Below, one piece after another: positions 7,578 to 16,519 of a stretch of 46,450 bases of DNA; within the stretch, counting starts at the first letter, position 1; each line of letters opens with the position of its first letter. This DNA comes from Caldifarciminota bacterium (GTDB lineage: Bacteria; Hydrothermota; Hydrothermia; LBFQ01; DSFT01). Location: assembly GCA_015494735.1 (NCBI GenBank), contig WGAQ01000159.1:1-46450 (forward strand). Reading direction: 5' to 3'. The notes beneath the pieces are model-generated. The model searched no databases. It saw nothing but the letters and a program-made list of their open reading frames with translations, and had not been told where the DNA came from. The position numbers and the translations under genes are program-made.

Positions 7578-10500
7578 CTCACCACCACCAGTTTCTTTCG
7601 ATACACCTTCCTTATTCCGCTACTCTCAAGTTTAAGGACAGCAATGTAGAGACCGCTTCCCAGTCTGGCATCCTCCCACACCACGGAGTTGAATCCGGCA
7701 TTCACGGTGAAGAGGGGCGAGGAGTAAACCAGATTACCGCTCATGTCGTACAGGAGAACCCTTCCGGTGGCCGGAGCCGTGGACACGAAGGTGAAGTAGA
7801 GGTCCCCTCCCCTGAAGGGAACGGGATAGAGGAGGAAATCCGAGACCTCCAGTTGATTGCTGGCGAAGTAGAGCACGTAATCCCGGGTCGAGAGATTATC
7901 GTAATTGTCCCACGCCCGTATGGTAAGCCTGTGCCATCCCTGCTCCCGCGTCAAATCGTACTGGAGAAGGGCCTCTCCCTCCGTGTAGGAGTTCTCGTAG
8001 TAGGAGAAGGACTGGGTTAGGGTCCACCTGAGCTGGCCATCCACATAGACCTCTATGTCCCTCTCACCGGGGGAGAGGTATATGCCGTTCTCATCGGACA
8101 GAACGATGCGGAAAGTCCCGACGGGGGAGAAGGACATGCTATCCCTCACATCCCTTCCCCCTATCATCATGCGGATGGATGGTCCTATCGTATCCTGTGC
8201 AATTCTGGCAGGGTCAAATGCCACCGATATGGAATCCCTGCCCTTCACACCACCCCTGTACAGGGCCCTCACCTTCAGTTTTCTGGCGACCGGAGTATTC
8301 TTGGGGATTATCGCCCGCAGGGAATCGGAATAGAGGGGGGCCCGGAAGAAGGTCTTATCCTCGTCCATGTAAGTGTAGGTGTAGGAGCAGTTGGTGACCG
8401 TTATGGTGTCCGGGAGGAATCCTATGGTGGAGAAGTACTGCCCCTGCCCCCCGAGGTATGCCGAATAGAGGGCACCCACGTAAGCGGTATCCGGAGCCCA
8501 TATCACGCTGTCCGGAGGCTCGTACCCGATGGACACGGATGGGTCCCCGAAGAGGACATAGTACTTGTTGGTCTTTCCCTGAAGGGCAAGGAATCCCATC
8601 GGATACTTCCTGTAGTCCATAAGGGTGGAAAAGATGGTGTTGGCGTAAATCTGATTGCCCGTCACATAGGACAGGGCAGTGGCTCCCAGAAGGCCGATGG
8701 CCCCGCCGTCCTCGATGAACATCAACTCCCCCAGCCCCCTGGGACCGGCGAAACTGATTCTATCGAAGACGCTCACCTTACAACTGAGTATCATGACGAA
8801 GGGATTGTGGCCCGCGGTGTTGAGCAGGTGGACGTTGTCTAAAGTGATGAGCCTCTCCCCGGCTATGGTGGAGGGGTTCCCATGGGCGAAGACGTTGACG
8901 ATGAGGTTGCCCGAATTGTACTTACTGATGAAATCGGAGGTGGCCTGCGGTTTGGTGCCCCCAACGGTGGGATACTCGTGCATGTAGAGGGTCCAGACTT
9001 CCGCCTCAAGGGGGATGAGATTCCTCCTTATGTAATCCGATGGAACGAGATGCCAGGTGATTTCGCATGGACTGCTTCCCACGAAGTCATCCGCCACCAG
9101 CATCACCCGATTCCTCCAGAAGGAGAAGAATCTGGACGTTTCGTAGTCCATTACCCTCGAAATTATCCTGCCCGTTTCACCTGAGTTCCTCACAGGTATC
9201 CTTCCGATGTATATGTCCGCGTATCCGTTTCCATCGAAATCCGCATAGAAATCGTCCCAGGAGCCCACCCCCGTTATGTTTATATCGTACACCTCCTTCA
9301 CATCGTAATAGACGGGAAAGAGATTCCCCTCCGTCGTGATGTACCCCCGGTAATCGTACGTGGCATCTCCCACGAAGAGGGCATAGAGGAGGGAGGGGGT
9401 GGAATTGTACAGGGAATACAGGAAATTCCTTATGGCCACAGGGTCAGGAACACCGAGGGAGAACTGGTCGTAAATCTCCTCCAGAGACACGTATTCCACG
9501 TTCCCGGAGCCCGCGCAGAATATGGTGTCGCATTCGACGGGCATCCTGCTTCTTCTGAATTCCCGGTAAGAGTCGAAGACCCCCCTGAAAATCTCCTTTC
9601 CGATAATCACGTACGCCACATCCCCCAGATTCCTTATGTCCCTGCCGATGTTGACGTAATGGAGGGATGGGGAGAGAAAAGTGTCCGATTTGAAATAAAT
9701 GTCTCCCGGGGACACCTCATCCGCACCGGAGGAAAGGATTACGGGATGAGCAGGGTCGGTTATGCGCAGAATCAGGGGTGCATCCCCCAGATGGTACGTG
9801 CCCGTGACGGAAGAGAAGATCTTTCCGGAAGAAGGAAGGCTCCTGCTGTACCTGATTTCGAAGTAGTCCAGATACACCATCTGATTGGTGCCGTTGACTC
9901 TGAAGGTTATGCTCCCCTGAGGGGACAGGTTGGAAACGGGAACCGTAAGGGTGCTCTTCCTGGCATTGTACGTATTCACCGTTGCCACGAGATTCCCGTT
10001 GAGGAATACGTCCACCGTGCCGTATCCGGTGAAATCCCCCAGGTCCTCCGCCCCCACTATGGAGACGGAAAGGGTCCCGGATGGAGAGGTCAACCCCTCC
10101 AGGGTAAAATCGAAAGTGTGGCTTCCATAGGTCATCTCCTCCCCCACCCAGGCCGTTCCCTTCCTGCCCGGATTGAACCTCTGGATTTCGTGATGGTATA
10201 TCCCCAGCGCCGGAAGGGGCGAGGAGGAGGACACGGAAGATGTACCCATGCGAATTCCCGGAGATGGGGCTCCTATTCCGAGCCAGTAGGATGTGAAGTT
10301 GCTGTATGGATGGATGAAGTAAAAGATGGTGGAATCGGAACTGCGGAATCCATCCGGGCCCTCTGCGTAGAAGAAGATGTAGTCCTCCGCATCCATCATG
10401 CCATCCCCGTCGGCATCGTGAATGCCATAGGCGATTTCCACTGCCCCGCTGTCTGCCCATTCGATATCGCTCCTCAACGTGTCGAACAGTCCAAGGAGCA

Positions 10501-11050
10501 GAACTCCATCGAATCTCAGCTCCCCTGCAGGTATGCCCAGAGATGTAAGGTCCGAGCCATACACCCTGTAAACCCCGGAAGTGGTTATATTCATGCGTAC
10601 CCAGTACCGGGCTCCGTTTATGAATCCCAGCTTCCCGGGGGCGACCCTCCGCCCCCTTATCCACTCCCGCGGGAAGGGATAGTTGATGAATCGCCTGTAT
10701 ATGGGCCTCCATCTGCCATCCCCTTTCCCTCCCCCGGATAGGGAAATCCTGACCCTCCACCTCACGGGCACCTTTCCACCCCTCAGAACGGGGTTGAAGG
10801 TGAGAACCACGTGGTCCACCTCTCCCCTCACCACCCTGTAATTCAGTGGACTGTCATGGCTGGAATACAGATTCAACCCGAGGGGAGCACTCTTCCACTC
10901 CAGAACGGTATAGTCCACCCTGACCTTCGCGCCGGGAGGAATGGCCACCAGATGGGTCGTGGGGGCATTGATGAGATTTTCGTACTCTATGACTATACCC
11001 CTGTCGCTATTCTCCAGAATGCTCACCGATGAGAAAAGGAGGAAAATCAT
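7574..11050 (-). CDS. PorU-like C25 (gingipain-family) peptidase
   Basis: The protein has 1158 residues. The order is a short leader (MIFLLFSSVS), an N-terminal beta region, a C25 peptidase domain (about 470-840) and a C-terminal FlgD-like Ig domain ending KKLVVVR. Catalytic candidates are His723 (FAHGNPS) and Cys757 (LSCKVS), with GDATYDY and GRIPV motifs upstream as in PorU and gingipains. PorU is the type IX secretion sortase that removes C-terminal domains and attaches cargo to lipopolysaccharide. A secreted gingipain-like protease is the alternative. No in-frame start lies upstream of the ATG, which is four bases after the stop of the Trm112-like gene. Confidence 0.82.
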   Translation of the reverse strand: MIFLLFSSVSILENSDRGIVIEYENLINAPTTHLVAIPPGAKVRVDYTVLEWKSAPLGLNLYSSHDSPLNYRVVRGEVDHVVLTFNPVLRGGKVPVRWRVRISLSGGGKGDGRWRPIYRRFINYPFPREWIRGRRVAPGKLGFINGARYWVRMNITTSGVYRVYGSDLTSLGIPAGELRFDGVLLLGLFDTLRSDIEWADSGAVEIAYGIHDADGDGMMDAEDYIFFYAEGPDGFRSSDSTIFYFIHPYSNFTSYWLGIGAPSPGIRMGTSSVSSSSPLPALGIYHHEIQRFNPGRKGTAWVGEEMTYGSHTFDFTLEGLTSPSGTLSVSIVGAEDLGDFTGYGTVDVFLNGNLVATVNTYNARKSTLTVPVSNLSPQGSITFRVNGTNQMVYLDYFEIRYSRSLPSSGKIFSSVTGTYHLGDAPLILRITDPAHPVILSSGADEVSPGDIYFKSDTFLSPSLHYVNIGRDIRNLGDVAYVIIGKEIFRGVFDSYREFRRSRMPVECDTIFCAGSGNVEYVSLEEIYDQFSLGVPDPVAIRNFLYSLYNSTPSLLYALFVGDATYDYRGYITTEGNLFPVYYDVKEVYDINITGVGSWDDFYADFDGNGYADIYIGRIPVRNSGETGRIISRVMDYETSRFFSFWRNRVMLVADDFVGSSPCEITWHLVPSDYIRRNLIPLEAEVWTLYMHEYPTVGGTKPQATSDFISKYNSGNLIVNVFAHGNPSTIAGERLITLDNVHLLNTAGHNPFVMILSCKVSVFDRISFAGPRGLGELMFIEDGGAIGLLGATALSYVTGNQIYANTIFSTLMDYRKYPMGFLALQGKTNKYYVLFGDPSVSIGYEPPDSVIWAPDTAYVGALYSAYLGGQGQYFSTIGFLPDTITVTNCSYTYTYMDEDKTFFRAPLYSDSLRAIIPKNTPVARKLKVRALYRGGVKGRDSISVAFDPARIAQDTIGPSIRMMIGGRDVRDSMSFSPVGTFRIVLSDENGIYLSPGERDIEVYVDGQLRWTLTQSFSYYENSYTEGEALLQYDLTREQGWHRLTIRAWDNYDNLSTRDYVLYFASNQLEVSDFLLYPVPFRGGDLYFTFVSTAPATGRVLLYDMSGNLVYSSPLFTVNAGFNSVVWEDARLGSGLYIAVLKLESSGIRKVYRKKLVVVR

Positions 11051-11054
11051 GGAC

Positions 11055-11240
11055 TCAGAACTTCTCCGCTTCCTTCTCCAGCATTATGGGGATACCTTCC
11101 CGGACCGGATACTTCAGACGGCATCTGTGGCAGATGAGGACATTCTCTTCCTCCCTGTATTCCAGACGGCCCTTGCACTTGGGACAGACGAGTATTTCGA
11201 GCAGTTCATCGGGAACCCTGTTCTTCGAATCGCTCCGCAT
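11055..11240 (-). CDS. Trm112-like / UPF0434 zinc-ribbon protein
   Basis: The protein has 61 residues. Two CxxC pairs, Cys19-Cys22 (CPKC) and Cys37-Cys40 (CHRC), and the ending KYPVREGIPIML are typical of the small Trm112/YcaR family. Eukaryotic and archaeal Trm112 activate methyltransferases; the bacterial role is not settled. It heads the operon of the PorU-like peptidase and the AroKB-like protein. A TATAAT box ends seven bases before the ATG. Confidence 0.85.
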   Translation of the reverse strand: MRSDSKNRVPDELLEILVCPKCKGRLEYREEENVLICHRCRLKYPVREGIPIMLEKEAEKF

Positions 11241-11247
11241 AGGGAAA

Positions 11248-11253
11248 ATTATA
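11248..11253 (-). promoter_or_regulatory. TATAAT seven bases before the Trm112-like start
   Basis: A perfect consensus -10 on the minus strand, so close to the ATG that transcription should begin at or near it. It lies just after the nuoB terminator. Confidence 0.6.
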
Positions 11254-11260
11254 GGGGATG

Positions 11261-11278
11261 AGGGCGAAAAATCGCCCT
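11261..11278 (-). terminator. Terminator starting in the nuoB stop codon
   Basis: On the minus strand, AGGGCGA-TTTT-TCGCCCT is a perfect 7-bp stem whose AG is part of the TAG stop codon of nuoB. It separates nuoAB from the next promoter at 11253. Confidence 0.7.
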
Positions 11279-11843
11279 AAAGGTTGAACAGAGGTCCCCT
11301 CTCTTTCTCTATCTTCTTCTTCAACTGGAGGATTCCATAGAGGAGGCTTTCAGGCCTGGGGGGACATCCGGGAACGTACACATCCACGGGCACTATGTTA
11401 TCCACCCCGGGAACCACTGCATAGTTCCAGTACTTACCCCCGGTGTTGGCACACGTTCCCATGGATATGACGTACTTGGGCTCCGCCATCTGGTCGTATA
11501 TCTGGCGAAGGATGGGGGCCATCTTCCAGGTGACGGTGCCGGATACTATCATGAGGTCCGCCTGCCTGGGGGATGCCCTGAAGACCTCGTATCCAAGACG
11601 GGCCATATCGTATCGAGGCTGGGCAGTGGCCATCATCTCGATAGCACAGCACGCCAGACCGAAGGTGACGGGCCAGATGGAATGTCCCTTTCCCCAGTTG
11701 ACCGCCCAGCGAATCATGTCCTCCACCTTCGTGAGGAGCAGAGCCCTCTCCAGTTGCCTGCGGATTACCTTCTCCTCTTCCGGGTCCAGCTTGATATTCC
11801 TCCAGAGGAGTGCTTTCTCCTGCCCGTTGACCCCTACTGCCAT
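11277..11843 (-). CDS. nuoB: NADH-quinone oxidoreductase subunit B
   Basis: The protein has 188 residues. It carries all ligands of iron-sulfur cluster N2: tandem Cys65-Cys66 (GLACCAIEMM), Cys131 (MGTCANTGG) and Cys160 (VPGCPPRPE). In complex I it passes electrons from the N-module chain to quinone. About 30 residues precede the conserved core. The start overlaps the end of nuoA by 10 bases, so the pair is translationally coupled. nuoC and nuoD do not follow; a terminator ends the unit after nuoB. Confidence 0.95.
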   Translation of the reverse strand: MAVGVNGQEKALLWRNIKLDPEEEKVIRRQLERALLLTKVEDMIRWAVNWGKGHSIWPVTFGLACCAIEMMATAQPRYDMARLGYEVFRASPRQADLMIVSGTVTWKMAPILRQIYDQMAEPKYVISMGTCANTGGKYWNYAVVPGVDNIVPVDVYVPGCPPRPESLLYGILQLKKKIEKERGPLFNL

Positions 11844-12190
11844 TCCAGACCTCCTTTTCTCCAGATATAGACGTAACCAATCAGGAGAATCAGGATGAAG
11901 ATGAGCATCTCGATGAAGGCGAAGAGTTTGAGGTCCATAACCTTGACGGCCCAGGGGTACATGAAGACCACCTCTATATCGAATATGAGGAAGGCAAGGG
12001 CCGTGAGATAGTACTGGATATTGGCCTTATACTCCCACCTGCCGGGCTTAACTCCGGATTCATACGGATTGAGTTTTTCCCTGTAGGGATTGCGCTTTCC
12101 AAGGAACATGGAGATGGCAAGAACACCGTAGGCTATTATCAGGCCTACGACCGTCATTAAGAGCACCACGAAATATGGATTTATCTTCAT
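11834..12190 (-). CDS. nuoA: NADH-quinone oxidoreductase subunit A
   Basis: The protein has 118 residues and three transmembrane helices. The conserved loop NPYESGVKPG and FDIEVVFMYPWAV match NuoA, a membrane subunit near the quinone channel of complex I. The ATG at 12190 is chosen over a TTG at 12202. A TTTAACCTTT sequence (complement of 12202-12211) resembles the recurrent promoter box and lies about 13 bases upstream of the hexamer-to-start gap. It forms a two-gene unit with nuoB, divergent from nuoH. Confidence 0.93.
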   Translation of the reverse strand: MKINPYFVVLLMTVVGLIIAYGVLAISMFLGKRNPYREKLNPYESGVKPGRWEYKANIQYYLTALAFLIFDIEVVFMYPWAVKVMDLKLFAFIEMLIFILILLIGYVYIWRKGGLEWQ

Positions 12191-12274
12191 GGCTCTAATC
12201 AAAAGGTTAAAGGCATAAGGGGGTGTAATTCAAAGCCTATCCGTACCATTTTCATATGGAATATTTCGACACCT

Positions 12275-12280
12275 TAAAAT
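12275..12280 (+). promoter_or_regulatory. TAAAAT before the small membrane ORF
   Basis: The box lies 11 bases before the ATG at 12292 and supports that start over the earlier in-frame ATG at 12256. Confidence 0.35.
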
Positions 12281-12291
12281 ATATCCCCGTC

Positions 12292-12441
12292 ATGAATCTG
12301 TTTTCCACCGCCCTTCTGGGACTGAGTGCGGGAATTATATCCGGACTCCTGTCCGTATTCCTGAACCTGAATCCCATCGTTTCGGGGTTGATTGGTGCGG
12401 GGATGGTGATTTCCATCTGGTTTATTATCCGCAGAAGATAG
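12292..12441 (+). CDS. Small two-helix membrane protein, unknown
   Basis: The protein has 49 residues (61 if the ATG at 12256 is used). Two hydrophobic helices (about 3-23 and 27-46) end in a basic RRR tail, with a glycine-rich second helix (SGLIGAGMV). No family is recognised, and it is too short for NuoK or NuoA. It lies between the divergent nuoA and nuoH genes, so a link to complex I is possible but unproven. Confidence 0.5.
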   Translation: MNLFSTALLGLSAGIISGLLSVFLNLNPIVSGLIGAGMVISIWFIIRRR

Positions 12442-12466
12442 GCACTCCTGCTTCTCTTCACAACTT

Positions 12467-12472
12467 TATAAT
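12467..12472 (+). promoter_or_regulatory. TATAAT nine bases before nuoH
   Basis: A perfect -10 hexamer ending nine bases before the ATG at 12482. No Shine-Dalgarno sequence intervenes. Confidence 0.55.
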
Positions 12473-12481
12473 TTTCGAACT

Positions 12482-13546
12482 ATGTTGATGATTTTCGTGA
12501 TTCTGCCATTAGTCTCCCTTCTCGTAGCCTTCTTAATAGCCTTCCTCATGGGGTTCCTCTTCGGCACATTTCCCGTCCTGGAGGCGGAGCCCCTGCGCAG
12601 CATCATAGTGGGAGCGGTGGTGGTTACGGCTTCCCTCCTGATATCCGTCCTCATGATATACACCGAGAGGAAGGTGGCCGCCAGACTCCACGGAAGGCTG
12701 GGACCCTATCTGGTTGGAAGACCCCACGGATGGCTCCAGCTCATCGCGGATGCCCTCAAGATGCTCCTGAAGGAGGACATAGTCCCTAAGAAGGCCGACA
12801 GATTCCTGTTCAATCTGGCCCCCATACTCTTCGTATTCTCCGCCATCCTTGCATTCGCCGTCGTTCCTGCCGATAACGGTGCGGTTCTCTTCGATTGGGA
12901 CCTCGGAATCCTCTTCATACTGGCGGTTGCAGGATTCCCCATAATCGGAAACATACTGGCCGGATTCGCCTCCAACTCCAAGTATCCCCTCATATCTGCG
13001 GTGAGGTCCGCGGGAGTCATGCTGGCATACGAGGTTCCCCTGGTCCTCACCATACTGGTTCCCGTGGTTCTGGCCGGGAGCTTCAACCTGACCGATATAG
13101 TGGAGGCGCAGAAGTCCCTGCCCTACATATTCGTTCCCGTCGTGGGGCAGGTGGCTTTCGTCATATTCCTCATCACATCCCTCGCGGAGACCAACAGGGC
13201 TCCATTTGACATAGCAGAGGCAGAGTCGGAACTGGTCTCCGGAGCCAACGTGGAATACTCGGGTATGAAGTTCGGCTTCTTCTATCTGGGTGAGTACATA
13301 TTCCACTTCATCAGCGCCATACTCATCGTCATCTTCTTCCTCGCGGGATGGCACGGACCTCTCCTTCCCGGATGGGCCTGGATGGTGATAAAGGTGTACT
13401 TCGTGTACGTATTCCTCCTCCTCATAAGATGGACCTACACCCGATACAGGCTGGACCAGTTCATAACTCTGGCGTGGAAGTGGCTCATACCCATATCCTT
13501 CGTCAACTTTATACTGGCCGTGCTGGTGAAGTACTACTTCATGTGA
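12482..13546 (+). CDS. nuoH: NADH-quinone oxidoreductase subunit H
   Basis: The protein has 354 residues with about eight transmembrane helices. Conserved segments include YTERKVAARLHGRLGP, LLKEDIVP and ETNRAPFDIAEAESELVSG, which form the quinone cavity and the E-channel of complex I. nuoH is normally within a nuoA-N operon. Here it is separate, on the strand opposite to nuoAB, and is followed by cvpA one base after its stop. Its promoter lies immediately upstream. Confidence 0.96.
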   Translation: MLMIFVILPLVSLLVAFLIAFLMGFLFGTFPVLEAEPLRSIIVGAVVVTASLLISVLMIYTERKVAARLHGRLGPYLVGRPHGWLQLIADALKMLLKEDIVPKKADRFLFNLAPILFVFSAILAFAVVPADNGAVLFDWDLGILFILAVAGFPIIGNILAGFASNSKYPLISAVRSAGVMLAYEVPLVLTILVPVVLAGSFNLTDIVEAQKSLPYIFVPVVGQVAFVIFLITSLAETNRAPFDIAEAESELVSGANVEYSGMKFGFFYLGEYIFHFISAILIVIFFLAGWHGPLLPGWAWMVIKVYFVYVFLLLIRWTYTRYRLDQFITLAWKWLIPISFVNFILAVLVKYYFM

Positions 13547-13547
13547 T

Positions 13548-14000
13548 ATGGTTTACGATGTCATACTGGGATTCATCCTGCTCGTTGGATTCGTAAACGG
13601 CTTCAAAAATGGGCTGGCCGCCGAGGTGGCCGGCCTCTTTTCTCTGTTAACTGCGGTCTTCGTGGCCTTCAGGTACTACACTCCACTCATGTCCTTTTTC
13701 GACAACGAAACCCTTGCTATAATGCTCACCTTCATAGTGGTTTACTTCGCCCTGTCGCTGCTCCTGGGGAAACTGGTGGAGGGGGCTCTGAATTTGCCCC
13801 ACAGCATAGGAAATCAACTGGTGGCCGGTCTGGTGGGGCTCGTGGAGATGGGTATCTTCCTGGGGGTGGTGATGTACGGAACTTATGACACATCCATCGT
13901 TCAGGCATTTCTGCAGAATAGCGGCATTGCGAAGTATATAGAGGCCTACACCTTTCCCCTGATAAAACTCCTGATTCCCATCGGGGGTGAAACCGTATGA
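13548..14000 (+). CDS. CvpA-family membrane protein
   Basis: The protein has 150 residues and four predicted transmembrane helices. The N-terminal YDVILGFILLVGFVNGFKNG matches the CvpA family (DVI...F...G...G). Members influence colicin V export, envelope stress tolerance or biofilm in different bacteria, with no defined biochemistry. The ATG lies one base after the nuoH stop, and its own stop overlaps the next ATG by 4 nt. Confidence 0.8.
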   Translation: MVYDVILGFILLVGFVNGFKNGLAAEVAGLFSLLTAVFVAFRYYTPLMSFFDNETLAIMLTFIVVYFALSLLLGKLVEGALNLPHSIGNQLVAGLVGLVEMGIFLGVVMYGTYDTSIVQAFLQNSGIAKYIEAYTFPLIKLLIPIGGETV

Positions 14001-15076
14001 TTCACCTTCTGTCATCCTACCTGATGGTGGCATCATCCATAAACAAACCCCTGTGGGATTTGCTCCTGGGAAGCGGGCTGGACAGGCCCAGGGCCCACAA
14101 AATCATCTCTGCCCTTGAGGACCATGTGAACTTCCGCCACCTGAGTCCCCGGGATTCTGTTTACATAGAGGTAAAACCTGAGAGCCTGTACATATTTCAC
14201 CTGAAGAAGGGCTACAGGATATACGAGGTGGTCATAGAAGACACTCTCCTGCGCAAATTCGATATAAAGGAGAAATTCCTCTCCAGAAGACTGGAAATGG
14301 TGGAGGGTGTAGTCAGAGACAATCTCTACTGGAGCATGACCTCCATCGGGGAGAGCCCGGAACTGGTGGTAAAGTTCGCCGACATATTCGGATGGGATAT
14401 AGATTTCAGCGTGGAAACGGAAAACGGGGACAGTTTCAGGGTTCTGGTGGAAAAACTCTACAGGGGGGATAAATTTGCAGGATACGGAAGGATATACTAT
14501 GCGGAGTACAGGGGCAGGAGGACCGGGAGCAAGTATGCCGTTTACTGGAAGGGGGCCTACTACGACCTCAACGGCAACTCCCTCCAGAAGATGTTTCTGC
14601 GCTCCCCTCTCAAGGTATATCGAATAACCTCCCGATTCGGCAGGAGATTCCACCCCATCCTGAGGAAGTGGAGAATGCACCACGGCGTGGACTATGCTGC
14701 ACCGGTGGGAACACCGGTCTTTGCAGTGGGAGAGGGGGTGGTCAAATTCGCAGGCTGGAGGGGTGGATACGGGAAACTCATCATCATCAAACATCCCAAG
14801 GGATTCGAAACGAGGTATGGTCACCTGTCCTCCATAGCGGTCAAACCCGGACAGCACGTCAATCAGGGTCAGTTCATAGGCAGGGTGGGCTCCACCGGAT
14901 TATCCACGGGACCCCATCTGCACTTCGAGGTCAGACAGCACGGAAGACTCCTCAATCCCCTCACTCTGAAGCTCCAGCCCAAGGAGCCGGTCCCCGAAGA
15001 GGATATGCCCGAATTCCAGAAGTATGTTGAAAAATTGCGTGATTTTTCCATTAAAATTATAGAAACAAGGAGGTAA
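13997..15076 (+). CDS. M23-family (LytM) peptidase
   Basis: The protein has 359 residues. A hydrophobic start without positive charge (MIHLLSSYLMVASS) is followed by a 190-residue unassigned region and a C-terminal M23 domain. The domain shows SRFGRRFHP, HHGVDYAAP (first zinc ligands), YGHLS and GPHLHFEV (HxH). Such enzymes cut peptidoglycan crosslinks or activate amidases in the periplasm. ATGA overlap with cvpA indicates coupling. A C-terminal helix follows the peptidase domain. Confidence 0.88.
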   Translation: MIHLLSSYLMVASSINKPLWDLLLGSGLDRPRAHKIISALEDHVNFRHLSPRDSVYIEVKPESLYIFHLKKGYRIYEVVIEDTLLRKFDIKEKFLSRRLEMVEGVVRDNLYWSMTSIGESPELVVKFADIFGWDIDFSVETENGDSFRVLVEKLYRGDKFAGYGRIYYAEYRGRRTGSKYAVYWKGAYYDLNGNSLQKMFLRSPLKVYRITSRFGRRFHPILRKWRMHHGVDYAAPVGTPVFAVGEGVVKFAGWRGGYGKLIIIKHPKGFETRYGHLSSIAVKPGQHVNQGQFIGRVGSTGLSTGPHLHFEVRQHGRLLNPLTLKLQPKEPVPEEDMPEFQKYVEKLRDFSIKIIETRR

Positions 15077-15079
15077 TCC

Positions 15080-15370
15080 ATGAGACGCGGGGAACTTTCC
15101 CTCGGTATTCTTTTAGGCCTGCTGGTGGGGGCGGTACTCGGCATAATATTCGCTCCCGAATCAGGTGAAGAAACTCGAAAGAAACTCAGGAAAAGGGGCG
15201 AGGATGCGTACGATAAACTCCGCGATGTTCTTGCAGAATACCTGGAAATGGCAGAGGAAAAGGGGCGCGAATACTACGACAAAGCCAGGGATAAGGTGGA
15301 AGATTTGGTGGATGAATTGAAGAGAAAACTGGAAGAGAAGGCAGAAGAATCCATAGACGAGGAGGAATGA
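15080..15370 (+). CDS. YtxH-like protein
   Basis: The protein has 96 residues: one N-terminal membrane helix (about 7-25, ILLGLLVGAVLGIIFAPESG) followed by a highly charged amphipathic helix. The APxSGEETRKKL junction is the hallmark of the YtxH family, small envelope proteins of unknown function often linked to stress. AAGGAGG lies just before the ATG. It sits in the cvpA-M23-lipoprotein unit. Confidence 0.75.
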   Translation: MRRGELSLGILLGLLVGAVLGIIFAPESGEETRKKLRKRGEDAYDKLRDVLAEYLEMAEEKGREYYDKARDKVEDLVDELKRKLEEKAEESIDEEE

Positions 15371-15371
15371 G

Positions 15372-16514
15372 ATGAAAAGGGGCATACTTCTCTCCATTCT
15401 TGCACTGGGTTTATTTTCGTGTGGAGATAACACTCTTAAGGTGGCAGTCATAATGCCCATGGAGAACTTCGATCTCCCCTACGGAATGGATGCGAAGAAT
15501 GGCCTCAATCTGGCCATACTGGACATAGCCCCTGAGAATGTGGAATTCCAGTACTTCGACACCGAAGGAAAATCCGAGTTCTTTCTGAAATATTATGAGG
15601 AAGCGGCTAAAAATGGCGCGGAGCTGGTTATAGGACCCCTCCTCTCCAGCGAGGTCAAAATAGAGGATCTGGTCAATCTCATCGAGAAGTACAAGGTCCC
15701 CCTTCTTTCACCCGCAATAACCAACGACGATTACCTGCATGCAAGCGATTTATTCTTCTCCGTCGCGGCCCCCAATTCCGTTATAGCCGCCAACCTGGCA
15801 TTCCTCCTTTCGAAATTCAGGGATAAGAATGCGGGGATAGATGGGATAGAGGAGGTCATACTGGTTCAGAATCCGGACAATCCCTATTCGGTGAACATAA
15901 CCGAGCTGGAGAAGAAGGCTCTGAAAAGCTATGGTATAAAGGTGGTGGGAATATCCGAATTCAACGGCTCCAGACAGGATTTGATAGATGACCTGCGGGA
16001 GAAATTCTCCGGCACACTTCAGAACAGCAACAGCGCCATAATAATCAACCTCTATGCGGATAACCTGAACGACCTCCTTCTGGATATAAGGAACGAATTG
16101 AACTACAAAGGGGTACTGGCCGGACCCGATTCCTGGGATGTGGTGGAACCCACATCCACGAAGATACCCGGCATCAACATATACGTGGCTTTCTTCTTCC
16201 CCACGGAGAACGACTCCACCAAGGCGTTCACGAAGAGGTACATGGAGCATTATAAGAAGGTGCCCTCCTCCTTCTCCGCACTGGCATACGACGCCATAAA
16301 GGTCCTGAACGAAGCCCTGAAGAAATCCAAGGTGTACACGAGCGAGGAGATAGCCAGGAGGCTGAAGTTCGTTTCCACCATGGGACTCACTGGAGAGATA
16401 GACTTCGGCGGAGACAACATACTGGAGGATAAATCCGTCGTGAGCATCCTGTACACGGGCAGGGAAAAGAGATTCATCAGAAGAACGACGGTTTCGGCAG
16501 CAGTCATCAAATGA
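15372..16514 (+). CDS. Type 1 periplasmic-binding-fold lipoprotein (branched-chain amino-acid type)
   Basis: The protein has 380 residues. The signal MKRGILLSILALGLFSC has a lipobox cysteine at 17. The rest follows the Peripla_BP_6/Leu-Ile-Val binding fold: IMPM start, DAKNGLNLA helix, VIGPLLSSEV, PLLSPAITND and AYDAIKVLNEAL. This fold serves ABC amino-acid importers and also LpoA-type activators of peptidoglycan synthesis. No permease or ATPase genes are near, while CvpA, an M23 peptidase and YtxH are, so a cell-envelope role is a real alternative to transport. Confidence 0.75.
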   Translation: MKRGILLSILALGLFSCGDNTLKVAVIMPMENFDLPYGMDAKNGLNLAILDIAPENVEFQYFDTEGKSEFFLKYYEEAAKNGAELVIGPLLSSEVKIEDLVNLIEKYKVPLLSPAITNDDYLHASDLFFSVAAPNSVIAANLAFLLSKFRDKNAGIDGIEEVILVQNPDNPYSVNITELEKKALKSYGIKVVGISEFNGSRQDLIDDLREKFSGTLQNSNSAIIINLYADNLNDLLLDIRNELNYKGVLAGPDSWDVVEPTSTKIPGINIYVAFFFPTENDSTKAFTKRYMEHYKKVPSSFSALAYDAIKVLNEALKKSKVYTSEEIARRLKFVSTMGLTGEIDFGGDNILEDKSVVSILYTGREKRFIRRTTVSAAVIK

Positions 16515-16519
16515 ATCCC

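Noticed and set aside
9659..10741. 360-residue plus-strand open frame
   Set aside because: It is a shadow of the C25 peptidase on the minus strand; low-complexity composition and no start signal.
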